A stretch of DNA of 64,000 bases, taken from Mangrovimicrobium sp048323675. GTDB lineage: Bacteria; Pseudomonadota; Gammaproteobacteria; Pseudomonadales; Halieaceae. Position numbers and translations under genes: made by a program. Position 1 is the first letter of the stretch. The number at the start of each line of letters is the position of its first letter. Positions 9,335 to 18,358 of this stretch are shown one piece after another. The stretch spans positions 434,001 to 498,000 of the forward strand of contig NZ_JBLWFK010000005.1 in NCBI RefSeq assembly GCF_048323675.1. Direction: 5' to 3'. The notes beneath the pieces were generated by a model. It saw only the letters and a program-made list of their open reading frames with translations, ran no database searches and was not told where the DNA came from.

Positions 9335-10216
9335 ATGCAAACAGCAGCTACCGTTAAGATAAATTACTTCTTCCGTAGATTTCGGGCATTTCTTGGAAAG
9401 GGCTGGGTAGTACATAAGCGAGAGATTGTAGTTTCAAATGTCGATGAGCGTTCACCTTCGCCAATATTTATAATTGGTACACATAGATCTGGTACGAGTT
9501 TACTTAGAAGAATAATTGACTCTCACCCAGCAATTGCTTGCCCCCCAGAAAGTTTTTTCATGTCACATTACTTTTCTCTGATTAGCGACGATGAGGCGAG
9601 TATAGGTTTTGATAATCTTTCGATCAGCCATGATTCTGTACGACAGGTATTGGCTTCACAGTCTTCATATTTCCACGAAGCATATAGAAAAGCCAAAGGT
9701 AAGAGTCGATGGGCAGACAAGACGCCTCAGTATTTTGAATACTTGAATGAGATAGATCAACTTTTTGCACCTGATGTCGTTTTCGTAAATATAATTCGTA
9801 ATCCGCTAGATGTCGCCTATTCCATCTGGTCGAGGAAGTGGGATGTTGTGAGAAAAGATGGAGATTACCTGGATAACGTGTGTAAATACGTGGCGAGAGC
9901 TGGTCTCAAACAGCTAGCTTTTTTTGATCAAACCTCAAGCCGATACGTGAAGCTTAGATACGAAGATCTAGTAGAAAATACTAGAGTAGAGTTAGAAAGA
10001 GTTATCGAAGTTATCGGCGAGCCGTGGTGCGATGAGATCATGAATTTTTCAAGGATTCCGCATGATTTTGGCACTGAGGATCCGATCGTCCGTGGTACTA
10101 AAAGAATTCAAGGAAGTACTGGTAACTGGCGCGCATGGAAACAGTCTCAATTGAATTGTGCAGTCAAAAATCTAAAAGATTTGATGATTGCGACAGGTTA
10201 CGCTATTCCAGAATGA
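9335..10216 (+). CDS. PAPS-dependent sulfotransferase family protein
   Basis: A 293-residue protein with the two nucleotide-binding elements of sulfotransferases: the 5'-phosphosulfate loop FIIGTHRSGTSLLRRIIDSH (about 45-64) and the 3'-phosphate site IRNPLDVAYSIWSRK (about 152-166). W-ADKTPQY and RYEDLVEN are also typical. It would transfer sulfate from PAPS to a hydroxyl, most likely on the polysaccharide, which suits a marine organism. No PAPS-synthesis genes are in the window. Carbohydrate substrate is inferred from context only. Confidence 0.85.
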   Translation: MQTAATVKINYFFRRFRAFLGKGWVVHKREIVVSNVDERSPSPIFIIGTHRSGTSLLRRIIDSHPAIACPPESFFMSHYFSLISDDEASIGFDNLSISHDSVRQVLASQSSYFHEAYRKAKGKSRWADKTPQYFEYLNEIDQLFAPDVVFVNIIRNPLDVAYSIWSRKWDVVRKDGDYLDNVCKYVARAGLKQLAFFDQTSSRYVKLRYEDLVENTRVELERVIEVIGEPWCDEIMNFSRIPHDFGTEDPIVRGTKRIQGSTGNWRAWKQSQLNCAVKNLKDLMIATGYAIPE

Positions 10217-10238
10217 CGGCGATCTGAAGAGTACATCT

Positions 10239-11462
10239 GTGGTGGGTGAACTTACTCATGGCGTTGAGATTCGCGATCCTAGTCGTATCGCAGTTATAGT
10301 GGATAGGATATCCCCATATCATGCGGCGCGTATTGACGCGTTGGCTAGAGTGATGGATACAATTTTGATTGAGATTGTATCCATGGATGAAGTCTATTCT
10401 TGGGAGAAAGTCGTTACAAATGACTCGGGTTTTGAAACCGTCACTCTGTACGAGCAAAGAATGGATAAGAGTGCGTTAGGTGATCTAGAGATACGCTTAA
10501 CCGAGGCATTAGAAAAAAGAGAATTGCACGCGGTTGCGATTCCGGGGTGGTCAGAGCGTTATTCGATATGCGCTCTGCTCTGGTGTAAAAAAAATAGCGT
10601 TCCAGCCATTTTAATGTCCGATAGTACTGAACTGGATGAGAGACGAAGGTGGTACAAGGAATGGATTAAGTCTTTAATACTCAACTATTTTGATGCCGCA
10701 TTTGTCGCTGGAAGTTCGCAAAGACGTTATTTGGAGAAATTAGGGTTTTCCGAGAATCGTATTACCGAGGGATACGATGTTGTCGACAATATGCATTTCT
10801 CTATATCTCGGGAGTTTCACCAAGGCTTGGTACCTGCCTTAGGAAACAAGAAGTACTTTTTAGCCGTCTCAAGATTTGTGCCCAAGAAGAACATTACCAC
10901 TTTAATACGTGCCTATAGTATCTATGCCCGGGATATGGATGAGTCATTGGTCTGGCCGCTGGTACTGGTTGGTGACGGGGAGCTTCGGCCAACTATTGAG
11001 AAGCTTTTGTTAGATTTAGGGATAGAGGATCTGGTATATCTGCCTGGATTTATACAATACGGAGAGTTGCCTAGCTATTACTCCAATGCAGGGACCTTTG
11101 TCCATGCAAGTATTTCAGATCAATGGGGTCTGGCTGTGAATGAGGCTATGGCTTCTGGGCTGCCGATTTTGGTTTCTGAGCGCTGTGGTTGTGCAACTGA
11201 TTTGGTTGAGGATGGGAGAAATGGCTTCAAGTTTGATCCTTTCGATGAGAATGAACTGGCTAGCCAAATGTTGCACGTTACATCTATGAATGATCAAAGC
11301 CGTGACGCTTTAGGGGGCGCTAGCAAAGATATTATCGACAGATGGACCCCAGAAAAATTTGCCGATGGACTTCGGCAGGCAGTGGATATTGCTACAGTAG
11401 CACCAGGGCGGAGACTACATTTGATTGATCAACTATTGCTTCGTTTAGTTTCTTTGCGATGA
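10239..11462 (+). CDS. Family 4-type glycosyltransferase
   Basis: GT-B glycosyltransferase with a clear C-terminal donor domain: SRFVPKKNITTLIRAY near 205-220, VGDGELRP near 245, and the EAMASGLPILVSERCGC segment near 310 that holds the conserved glutamate. I take the GTG at 10239, preceded by GAAGAG at a good distance. A TTG at 10188 would extend the protein and overlap the sulfotransferase gene by 29 bp. The next glycosyltransferase start overlaps its stop (ATGA). Linkage and sugar are unknown. Confidence 0.85.
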   Translation: MVGELTHGVEIRDPSRIAVIVDRISPYHAARIDALARVMDTILIEIVSMDEVYSWEKVVTNDSGFETVTLYEQRMDKSALGDLEIRLTEALEKRELHAVAIPGWSERYSICALLWCKKNSVPAILMSDSTELDERRRWYKEWIKSLILNYFDAAFVAGSSQRRYLEKLGFSENRITEGYDVVDNMHFSISREFHQGLVPALGNKKYFLAVSRFVPKKNITTLIRAYSIYARDMDESLVWPLVLVGDGELRPTIEKLLLDLGIEDLVYLPGFIQYGELPSYYSNAGTFVHASISDQWGLAVNEAMASGLPILVSERCGCATDLVEDGRNGFKFDPFDENELASQMLHVTSMNDQSRDALGGASKDIIDRWTPEKFADGLRQAVDIATVAPGRRLHLIDQLLLRLVSLR

Positions 11463-12628
11463 AAGTTGGGTTATTAACTGCGTCTTCTTCAAGGCAGGCT
11501 GGTGGATTATTTTGGGCAGTGCCGTCATTAGCTAGGCATCTACAGGATGCGGGGTGCCAAGTGCGGGTTTTTTCTGGGCGCGATTGTTACTCAGAAAAAG
11601 ACCTCTATAAGTGGGCAGGGATTCCACTAAATGTTTTAGATGCCGTCGGGCCTCGTTCCTTCGGATATCTGCCTGGTCTCAAAGAAAGATTGGCTTCAGA
11701 ATCTCTAGATATTCTGCATACACATGGGATATGGATGTATCCGTCGATGGCTACTTTTCGGTGGGGGAAGCATTCAAGAAAACCGTGGGTGATTTCACCA
11801 CATGGTATGCTCGATCCTTGGGCAGTCAATAATGCTCGCTGGAAGAAACGTGTGGCTGAGTTTATTTATGAAACTCGTCACCTGAAAGGGGCTTCGTGTC
11901 TGCACGCGCTTTGTAATGCCGAGGCCGACGCTATGCGTGCTTATGGATTGAAAAATCCAATTGCCGTGATTCCCAATGGTGTAGAATTGCCTAAAGATTT
12001 CGGCGATATTCCTGAGCCGGAATGGGCAAAAACTCTACCCAAAGACACAAATGTACTTTTGTTTTTAGGCCGTCTCCACCCGAAAAAAGGACTATCCAAT
12101 CTTTTGCACGCGTGGTCACTGGCAAAACCCGTTTCGAAAGGGCAGTGGATTCTAGCGATTGCTGGCTGGGACCAGAACGAACATCTCTCAGAGTTAGTAT
12201 CCATGACTTCTCTGCTTGGATTGGAGCATAGCGTACGTTTTGTGGGGCCGCAGTTCGGAATTGATAAATCTGCAAGTCTACTAAGGGCGAATGCTTTTGT
12301 ACTTCCATCGTTCAGCGAAGGATTGCCTATCGCTGTTCTTGAGGCTTGGGCTCACGGGTTACCTGTATTGATGACGCCACAATGCAATCTCCCGGAAGGT
12401 GTATCTGCGGGAGCAGCATTGTCAATGGAGCCAAATGTGGATGCAATTCAAGAAGCACTGTGTTTGCTATTTGATATGAGTCATAAGGAGCGTGAGAGGA
12501 TGGGTGCGTTTGGCCGCAGTCTCGTTGAGAAGCGTTTTACTTGGAGCTCTGTCGCCACAAGAATGTCTGCGGTTTACGAGTGGGTGTTGGATGGCGGCTC
12601 TATGCATGATTGCTTGAGACTGCAATGA
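11459..12628 (+). CDS. Family 4-type glycosyltransferase
   Basis: A 389-residue GT4 enzyme coupled to the upstream gene by an ATGA overlap. N-terminal acceptor domain: GGLFWAVPSLARHL (16-29) and LHTHGIWMYPS near 85. C-terminal donor domain: FLGRLHPKKGLSNLLHAW (about 201-218), VRFVGPQ near 259, and PSFSEGLPIAVLEAWAHGLP near 282-301 with the conserved E-x7-E. Closest in feel to colanic-acid/WcaI-WcaL-type transferases, but I cannot assign the sugar. Confidence 0.88.
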   Translation: MKVGLLTASSSRQAGGLFWAVPSLARHLQDAGCQVRVFSGRDCYSEKDLYKWAGIPLNVLDAVGPRSFGYLPGLKERLASESLDILHTHGIWMYPSMATFRWGKHSRKPWVISPHGMLDPWAVNNARWKKRVAEFIYETRHLKGASCLHALCNAEADAMRAYGLKNPIAVIPNGVELPKDFGDIPEPEWAKTLPKDTNVLLFLGRLHPKKGLSNLLHAWSLAKPVSKGQWILAIAGWDQNEHLSELVSMTSLLGLEHSVRFVGPQFGIDKSASLLRANAFVLPSFSEGLPIAVLEAWAHGLPVLMTPQCNLPEGVSAGAALSMEPNVDAIQEALCLLFDMSHKERERMGAFGRSLVEKRFTWSSVATRMSAVYEWVLDGGSMHDCLRLQ

Positions 12629-13194
12629 AACGGCTCGAGCCAGCAAAAATTACAAACAAGAATCGTATTGCTCGCGTTTTGTGGGGAGTTACTTGGGCTT
12701 TGCTTTACCGTCCATCACCAAAAGTTTTACACGGTTGGAGGAGTTTCCTGCTCAGGTTGTTCGGCGCAGATATCGGACGTAAAGTCCACCCATACCCATC
12801 ATCCAAAGTATGGGCGCCATGGAACCTACGAATGGGAGACTACAGTTGTTTGGCGGATGGTGTAAATTGCTACTGTGTAGCGCAAGTTACGATCAGTGCC
12901 CATACGACAATAAGTCAATTCAGCTACTTGTGTACTGCCAGCCACGACTACAGTAGGTCGGCTATGCCGCTAGTCGTAGCTCCTATCCACATCGGCGAAC
13001 GGGCTTGGGTCACGGCAGATGTTTTTGTCGGGCCAGGAGTTACTATTGGAGACGGAGCCGTGATCACAGCGCGTTCAAGTGTTTTTACGGACATTGATCC
13101 ATGGGTCGTCGCTAGTGGTAATCCAGCAGTGCCTATTAAGCCACGTAAACTCCTCGAAACGATCTCCATAGATGCAGTGGTTCCCGCACCTTGA
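12625..13194 (+). CDS. WcaF-like putative polysaccharide acetyltransferase
   Basis: Hexapeptide-repeat acetyltransferase of the colanic-acid WcaF type (189 residues from ATG 12625, which overlaps the previous TGA). Signature features: RSFLLRLFGADIGRKVHPYP near 39-58, KVWAPWNLRMGDYSCLADGV, the histidine-containing loop CTASHDYSR, and the closing repeats IHIGERAWVTADVFVGPGVT and VVASGNPAVPIKPR. It probably O-acetylates the repeat unit. Part of the same run of coupled genes. Confidence 0.85.
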   Translation: MKRLEPAKITNKNRIARVLWGVTWALLYRPSPKVLHGWRSFLLRLFGADIGRKVHPYPSSKVWAPWNLRMGDYSCLADGVNCYCVAQVTISAHTTISQFSYLCTASHDYSRSAMPLVVAPIHIGERAWVTADVFVGPGVTIGDGAVITARSSVFTDIDPWVVASGNPAVPIKPRKLLETISIDAVVPAP

Positions 13195-14096
13195 AAGTTG
13201 TCGCAATAATCCTCACGTTTAATGAAGAGAAGCATCTTGAACGTTGTATTAAAAGCGTACAAGAAATAGTAGATGGGATCCTGGTTCTGGACTGTTATTC
13301 CGCGGATAAGACTGTGGATGTAGCCATCAAGTTAGGCGCTAGTGTTCTCCAAAAGGATTGGGTTAATTATTCGACCCAATTTAACTATGCACTTTCTCAG
13401 CTCGACGATGATATTGATTGGGTGCTGCGCATTGATGCAGATGAATATTTGACATCGGACTTGATCAGCGAAATCAAATCAAAGCTGGCGGGCTTGCCCC
13501 GAGATATAGCTGGAGTCTATTTGCCGCGTCGAATGACTTTCATGGGGTGTATGATCCGCCATGGAGGCGTATTCCCTGTGCAGGTGCTGCGCCTGTTCCG
13601 TCAAGGTGCGGGCAAATGTGAAAACCGTTGGATGGATGAGCATATAAAGATTACCGGGAAGACTGTGAAATTCGAAAACGAGTTGATTGATGACAACCTA
13701 AACTCTCTGACTTGGTGGATCGACAAGCACAATAATTACGCCAGTCGGGAAGTGGTCGATCTGCTTAATCTCGAATACAGCTTCATTCCTCATGATACGG
13801 TTGCAAGTCTTTCCAGCGGCTCGCAGGCTTCAGTTAAGCGTTGGATCAAGGAAAATGTCTATGCTCGCCTGCCAGGCGGATTCAGAGCTTTCGCTTACTT
13901 TTTCTATCGCTATTTTCTACGTCTGGGCTTTCTCGATGGCCGGGAGGGCACTGCTTTCCATGTGTTACAGGGCTTCTGGTATCGCTATCTGGTAGACGTA
14001 AAGTTGTATCAAGTCCAACAATACATTAGGAAAAACAACTGTGACCCCCAATCCGCCATTCAAAATGTGTTGGGTATTACGCTAGATTCAGATTGA
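13191..14096 (+). CDS. Family 2 glycosyltransferase (WaaE/LgtF-like)
   Basis: Inverting GT-A glycosyltransferase of 301 residues. It starts with VVAIILTFNEEKHLERCI (3-20) and VLDCYSADKTVDVA near 32-45, then the metal/donor site LRIDADEYL near 79-87. The middle (GGVFPVQVLRLFRQGAGKCE) and the C-terminal aromatic stretch (about 230-270) resemble the LPS-core WaaE-like branch. TTG start at 13191 overlaps the previous stop. The acceptor is unknown. Confidence 0.85.
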   Translation: MKVVAIILTFNEEKHLERCIKSVQEIVDGILVLDCYSADKTVDVAIKLGASVLQKDWVNYSTQFNYALSQLDDDIDWVLRIDADEYLTSDLISEIKSKLAGLPRDIAGVYLPRRMTFMGCMIRHGGVFPVQVLRLFRQGAGKCENRWMDEHIKITGKTVKFENELIDDNLNSLTWWIDKHNNYASREVVDLLNLEYSFIPHDTVASLSSGSQASVKRWIKENVYARLPGGFRAFAYFFYRYFLRLGFLDGREGTAFHVLQGFWYRYLVDVKLYQVQQYIRKNNCDPQSAIQNVLGITLDSD

Positions 14097-14153
14097 GTAG
14101 TTTCCAGAAGGCTGCTCGATTCAAACCAGCTTAATTTTGGAACTAATAGCATC

Positions 14154-15044
14154 GTGTCGATACAGAAAACATTGGAGTTCGTCCTCCAACATCCTTTGAA
14201 CAGTGACAGGAGAGCGGCATCGATTATTGACTTCCTGAAATGGCAACTTGGTAGTCGATTGTTGCCTGGAGACAAGGTTTTCGATTGGGTCGCCGGCGCC
14301 AGATTCTACGTGCGTAGGGGTGAAACCGGACTCACGGGCAATATATACACCGGTCTGCATGAGTTCGCGGACATGGCGTATCTGTTGCACGTTTTGCGTA
14401 AGGAGGACATTTTTGTCGATGTAGGTGCAAACGTGGGGTCATATTCACTTCTGGCTGGGGCAGTGATTGGTGCCCGAGGCTTCGCCTTTGAGCCGGTGCC
14501 TACAACGCATAGAAGGCTTGTGGAAAATCTGCGCCTTAACCATATCGAAACTCGCGTGAATCACCCTTGTCTCGGAATGAGCGATAACCCGGGAAAGCTG
14601 TTATTTACGTCAGATCAGGATACGGTGAATCATGCGCTGACGGAGCATGAGAAAGAAGTTAACGTTATAGAGGTGAAGGTTAGTACGCTCGACGATATTT
14701 TAACTGGGGAGGACCCCAGCTTCGTGAAGATTGACGTGGAGGGTTTTGAGATGTCTGTGTTGCGGGGCGCAACGCAGCTTCTTGCCAGGCCATCTTTGCA
14801 TTCAGTAATCATGGAACTCAATGGTAGCGGGCAACGATATGGCGTCGATGAATCTGAAATCCTTGAAATGATGCTCGATAACGGTTTCCGAACGTACGAA
14901 TACAGCCCATTTGAACGCTTATTGGTCGACCTCAATGGAAAGAATTTGGATTCCGGTAACACTCTTTTCATTAGGAATAAGGATTTTGTTGAAGAAAGAA
15001 TTCGAACAGCCAATCATCTGACGATCAACGGGCGTACGTTTTAA
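14154..15044 (+). CDS. FkbM-family methyltransferase
   Basis: SAM-dependent O-methyltransferase, 296 residues, GTG start at 14154. The SAM motif I is FVDVGANVGSYSLLAG (about 86-101), then FAFEPVPTTHRRL near 110, and the FkbM signature VKIDVEGFEMSVLRGA (about 190-205). In polysaccharide loci these enzymes usually methylate a sugar hydroxyl. It is the last gene of the AT-rich island, convergent with the following GC-richer glycosyltransferase. Confidence 0.87.
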   Translation: MSIQKTLEFVLQHPLNSDRRAASIIDFLKWQLGSRLLPGDKVFDWVAGARFYVRRGETGLTGNIYTGLHEFADMAYLLHVLRKEDIFVDVGANVGSYSLLAGAVIGARGFAFEPVPTTHRRLVENLRLNHIETRVNHPCLGMSDNPGKLLFTSDQDTVNHALTEHEKEVNVIEVKVSTLDDILTGEDPSFVKIDVEGFEMSVLRGATQLLARPSLHSVIMELNGSGQRYGVDESEILEMMLDNGFRTYEYSPFERLLVDLNGKNLDSGNTLFIRNKDFVEERIRTANHLTINGRTF

Positions 15045-15077
15045 GCGGGTTTCACCGTGCGTTAATCTTCTCATGGC

Positions 15078-15821
15078 CTAACCTAACCACTGCCCCACCT
15101 TTCCCAGCGGCTTCGCCAACAGCGTCCAGGGTTTGGGTTTTATTTCGTTCACCGCCCAGGCCTTCCGGTCACTGCGATTCGCCCTGACCCGGTTCTTGAA
15201 ACTCGCATTACTCATTCCCGCCGTTCGCATGTGCACCAGAACTCTTGGTACGTAAGCGGCGGTCGTGTCGTGCTTTAGTAACATCCTCAACATCAGTTCG
15301 TAGTCCGCTGCCGAGCCGAGGTCCAGGCGGTATCCACCGTGGCGCTTGTAAAGCTCGCGTCGCAAAAAGAACGTGGGGTGTGGCGGCATCCAGCCGTTGT
15401 AGAACTTCTTAGGTTGATACTCGCCAGAGCGCCAGTTACGCACCACTTTTTCAGGATTTTCCCTGTCGACGTAATAGAGGTCGCCATAGCTGGCGCTGAC
15501 CTCAGGTTTCTCGAAAGCCTTTTCTACCAGTTCCAGAGCATCGTCGGTGGGATAAAAATCATCGGAATTGAGCACGCCGACAATCTCGCCCTCGGCCAGT
15601 GCGATGCCCTTGTTGATGGCGTCGTACATCCCCCGGTCTGGTTCGCTGATAAACGTCGACCCTTCAGCCCTTTCTCTTTCGATAACGTCCTGGGTGCCAT
15701 CGGTGGAACCGCCATCCACGATGATGTGCTGGCACTTCACCGTCTGCCGATTGATGGAGCGAATGCAGTCGGCTACGGTGCCTGCATTGTTCCAGACAGG
15801 GGTAATGAGTGTGATGGACAT
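15078..15821 (-). CDS. Family 2 glycosyltransferase (WcaA/colanic-acid-like)
   Basis: GT-A glycosyltransferase of 247 residues, GC-rich unlike the cluster just before it. It opens ITLITPVWNNAGTVADCI (3-20), then IIVDGGSTDGTQDVI (about 34-48), PDRGMYDAINKGI near 62, VGVLNSDDFY (donor/metal site near 81-90), and the acceptor-side HPTFFLRRELY. This is the pattern of UDP-sugar transferases such as those in colanic-acid loci. It is alone on the minus strand between convergent neighbours. A 63-bp gap separates its start from the next minus-strand gene. Confidence 0.87.
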   Translation of the reverse strand: MSITLITPVWNNAGTVADCIRSINRQTVKCQHIIVDGGSTDGTQDVIERERAEGSTFISEPDRGMYDAINKGIALAEGEIVGVLNSDDFYPTDDALELVEKAFEKPEVSASYGDLYYVDRENPEKVVRNWRSGEYQPKKFYNGWMPPHPTFFLRRELYKRHGGYRLDLGSAADYELMLRMLLKHDTTAAYVPRVLVHMRTAGMSNASFKNRVRANRSDRKAWAVNEIKPKPWTLLAKPLGKVGQWLG

Positions 15822-15884
15822 GCTGGATTTGTGGTCGACTGAGTGAGTGTGAAATCGAAAAAGTCCTAGTCATGATAATACGAA

Positions 15885-17015
15885 TTATCGTGGCTGTGTG
15901 CTTCCAGTTAGCGAAATTTTACGTTCCCGCTGTCTGAGTTGGGCTTCAATTTCCCCAACCTCTTCCTCACCCCGCCACCGGCATTCCCGTGCCACCTGAG
16001 TCGCCCGCAGTGCGTCGCGCAGTGAATCGTGTGCCGCCAGGGTGAAGCCAAGCTGCACCCGCATTGGGGTATCTAGCCAGCGGCTGGTCCGGTTGCTGTC
16101 CAGCCAGTTCTCCAGGTAGCCCCTGCGTATCTTCCCTGGTCGCAGTGCCTCTTCGGCGTTGAGGGTGGTTTCAATTGCCGTGCATTGCCTGAACCATTTC
16201 AGGCTCAGCCAGCCGGCGGTTTTCAGGCCGCTCTCTGCAAGCCATCGTGTCACCTCGCGCCAATCAGGTCCTTTGGTATGCAGTAAACAGGCGATATCCA
16301 GTTGCCGCACCAGGCTGGCCTGCGGTGTCGTCAGGTACTTGGTGAACACGGAATGTACCAGCAGCAGGAACAGGGTGACCTCGTCGCTCGGGCCCCAATA
16401 GTCGCCATAGTCTCGCCGCGAGGCGAGAAAGCGCCCTGCCATGGGAATACGCGTGCGGCCCGGGCGCAGGATGTCCCAGTGCAGGTCGATGCTGGTATGG
16501 CCGCGGGTAAGACTGCATTCGTGGCTGATGTTCTCCGGCAGGGCATGCAGGTCGAAGCCTTCGGTTATGAAGGCATGAATAGCGTCGGTTCGCGCCTCCC
16601 GGGGCACAAGCACGTCGATATCCACGGCGGGCCGCAGGGCCGGCTCGGGAAAGTAGCGCTCGCGGGTGTGGGCGCCCTTGAACACCAGGTGGGGAATGTT
16701 GCTGTTGTCGAGAACGCGGCGTAGTGCTTTCAGTGCGTGGCTTTGCGCCAGGTATTGGCCGGTCGCCTGCAGCCGTGCCTGGTGCAGGTCGGCGTAAAGC
16801 TGTTGGGAAAATTGGTCGGTGAGCCCGTGTTCGTGCAGCCGGGCGGCCCAGAAGGGCGCCAGGCCCTGTGCCTGCAGGAAGTGCCCGAACTTTGCCTCGC
16901 CCAGCGCAAGTGCCTGTTCCGTGGCCAGTTGCAGCGCCGCTTTGCCCGCACCCGGAAGCAACGGCGCCAGCGCCACGCGGTGCATCTCGTAGTCGTAGTG
17001 GCCGCCGATAGTCAT
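15885..17015 (-). CDS. Nucleotidyltransferase-fold protein of unknown role (NTP_transf_5-like)
   Basis: Resembles the uncharacterised nucleotidyltransferase family often found in polysaccharide/exosortase loci. From the chosen ATG at 17015 it has 376 residues; the frame extends upstream to 17162 without a better start, and no clear ribosome site is visible. The core motif is HLVFKGAHTRERYF followed by LRPAVDIDVLVPRE: the G, the paired acids DID and the spacing match polymerase-beta-type nucleotidyltransferases. Its substrate is unknown. Confidence 0.72.
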   Translation of the reverse strand: MTIGGHYDYEMHRVALAPLLPGAGKAALQLATEQALALGEAKFGHFLQAQGLAPFWAARLHEHGLTDQFSQQLYADLHQARLQATGQYLAQSHALKALRRVLDNSNIPHLVFKGAHTRERYFPEPALRPAVDIDVLVPREARTDAIHAFITEGFDLHALPENISHECSLTRGHTSIDLHWDILRPGRTRIPMAGRFLASRRDYGDYWGPSDEVTLFLLLVHSVFTKYLTTPQASLVRQLDIACLLHTKGPDWREVTRWLAESGLKTAGWLSLKWFRQCTAIETTLNAEEALRPGKIRRGYLENWLDSNRTSRWLDTPMRVQLGFTLAAHDSLRDALRATQVARECRWRGEEEVGEIEAQLRQRERKISLTGSTQPR

Positions 17016-17246
17016 CTGTTGTCGTGTGCGGAACAGGGGCGGCGCGGGACTGGTGTTGGTGTCTTCATGGGGTGTATTTAAAGGCAAATGCCGGACGAAG
17101 GGAAAGGCACTGTGTGGGCATCTATCCTCCGCGAATGAAGAATCATGCCGGCGTGACGCCATCTATCGCGTAATTTTTGCGCTTGAATGGGCGGCACCAA
17201 ATTGGATGGTGCTCGCCACCGGGTGCGCCGTGCTGCGACATTTCCG

Positions 17247-17267
17247 GAAAAATCGCAGCGATTTTTC
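17247..17267. repeat. Short perfect inverted repeat in the divergent promoter region
   Basis: Two perfect 10-bp arms, GAAAAATCGC and GCGATTTTTC, around one base, in the 369-bp gap between the nucleotidyltransferase-like gene and the TPR-like gene. It could be an operator or part of a terminator. Nothing else in this gap is recognisable. Confidence 0.35.
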
Positions 17268-17384
17268 GTTTTCAGCGCACTGGTCTGAACAAATCCGCCG
17301 GTGAGTGCACTGCGATGGCTCGTCTTGAAACCGGATAAAAAAATATCTGGTGATTTGTTGATTTTCGGCTAGCTTTTTAAAGAT

Positions 17385-18011
17385 ATGTTGGTTCGCCGGG
17401 ATTCCGCAATCCGGCTGTTGGTGGGCACTTTCGGGGTGCTCGTGTTGTGCCAACAGCTGCTCTGGGGTGGGCTGCGCCTCGCTGCCGAATGGCAGGCGCT
17501 TCCCGCCTCTGCGCGTATGGACTGGTGGAGCGAGTGGGAAGTCGAACCCTCCGAGGCCGAATGGCAGCGGGAGTACCGGCGTTTGCAGGCTGCGCTGCGG
17601 CTGATGCCGGATGATCCGGCGCTGCAGGCGGAGCTGGGCGACCTGTACACCTGGCGCCTCGGCATGGAAGGGCTCAGCAACGACCAGACCTTCGAGGCCA
17701 TGGATGCCGGGGCACAGGCCTACATGGCCTCCCTGTCGCAGCGGCCGACCTGGGTGGGGGACTGGGACGACCTGGCATTGATTCTCTACAACCAGCGGCT
17801 CTATGCGGACGCGGACTACCAGCTGGCCTTGCGGCAGATGGCCCGCCTGGGGAGCCGCCGCGGCGACATGATGGATTTATTGGCGGAGTTGAGTGCCAGC
17901 TCCTGGCAGGCGCTCGACACCGAAACCCGGACCATGGTGGTTGGTGCCACCGATGTACTGCGCACGTTCGACGTGCGGGAAGGACTCACGGTTGCCGATA
18001 TCAGCAGGTAG
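17385..18011 (+). CDS. Membrane-anchored protein with TPR-like segment, unknown function
   Basis: 208 residues. One N-terminal membrane helix (about 8-30) is followed by a mostly helical soluble part. Residues 60-150 contain a tetratricopeptide-like pattern (LQAALRLMPDDPALQAELGDLY, then LYNQRLYADADYQLALRQMA). I do not recognise a family. It begins a three-gene run with a small Lys-tailed secreted protein and an O-antigen ligase, so a periplasmic scaffold role in polymer assembly is possible. That role is inferred from position only. Confidence 0.6.
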   Translation: MLVRRDSAIRLLVGTFGVLVLCQQLLWGGLRLAAEWQALPASARMDWWSEWEVEPSEAEWQREYRRLQAALRLMPDDPALQAELGDLYTWRLGMEGLSNDQTFEAMDAGAQAYMASLSQRPTWVGDWDDLALILYNQRLYADADYQLALRQMARLGSRRGDMMDLLAELSASSWQALDTETRTMVVGATDVLRTFDVREGLTVADISR

Positions 18012-18089
18012 TTCAGCAGGTAGTAATGTACGGGGAATGATCATCGGCAGGTAACTGGACAAGTAGCACTGGCAGGGAGGCTGTATCCC

Positions 18090-18347
18090 ATGAAACTGTA
18101 CTCCACAACACGCATTCTGCTTGCGGCGGCGCTGGCGCTGCCATTGGGTGCGACGGCATCGGACGAGTTCGCCGGCCCTGGCCTGGCAGGGCCGGGCCAC
18201 TACGCCGGCCTGGAGGCGAACCCCCTGGGTGATGCCACGCGCCACTACTCACGCAGGGAAGACTGGGAAGAGGCGCAACAGGCGGGCGACGGTTCCAAGA
18301 AGAAAAAGAAAAAGAAAAAGAAAAAAAAGAAGCCCAGCCCTTCCTGA
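18090..18347 (+). CDS. Small secreted protein with poly-lysine tail
   Basis: 85 residues with a good ribosome site (GGGAGG) and a clear signal peptide (about 1-23, cleavage near TASD). The mature part is short and Gly/Ala-rich, with an acidic-polar stretch, then 12 consecutive lysines and a PSPS end. The function is unknown. A cationic tail could bind an anionic polysaccharide. It lies between the TPR-like protein and the O-antigen ligase. Confidence 0.65.
   Translation: MKLYSTTRILLAAALALPLGATASDEFAGPGLAGPGHYAGLEANPLGDATRHYSRREDWEEAQQAGDGSKKKKKKKKKKKKPSPS
18297..18332 (+). repeat. A/G-only lysine codon tract
   Basis: 36 bases of AAG/AAA codons encoding 12 lysines at the end of the small secreted protein. 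The low-complexity purine tract is prone to slippage, so tail length, or frame, may vary between strains. Confidence 0.7.
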
Positions 18348-18358
18348 CGGACTGAACC

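Larger units (their letters stand above)
3988..15060. other. AT-rich glycan-biosynthesis island
   Basis: From just after the MarR-type gene to about 15.05 kb the DNA is visibly AT-rich, with frequent A/T third positions and unusual start codons, while both flanks are strongly GC-rich. The stretch holds the flippase, polymerase, most glycosyltransferases and the decorating enzymes. This is the usual pattern of an exchanged O-antigen/EPS cassette. No insertion sequence or integrase was seen. The 3988-4467 and 4770-5006 stretches carry no gene I can support. Confidence 0.6.
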
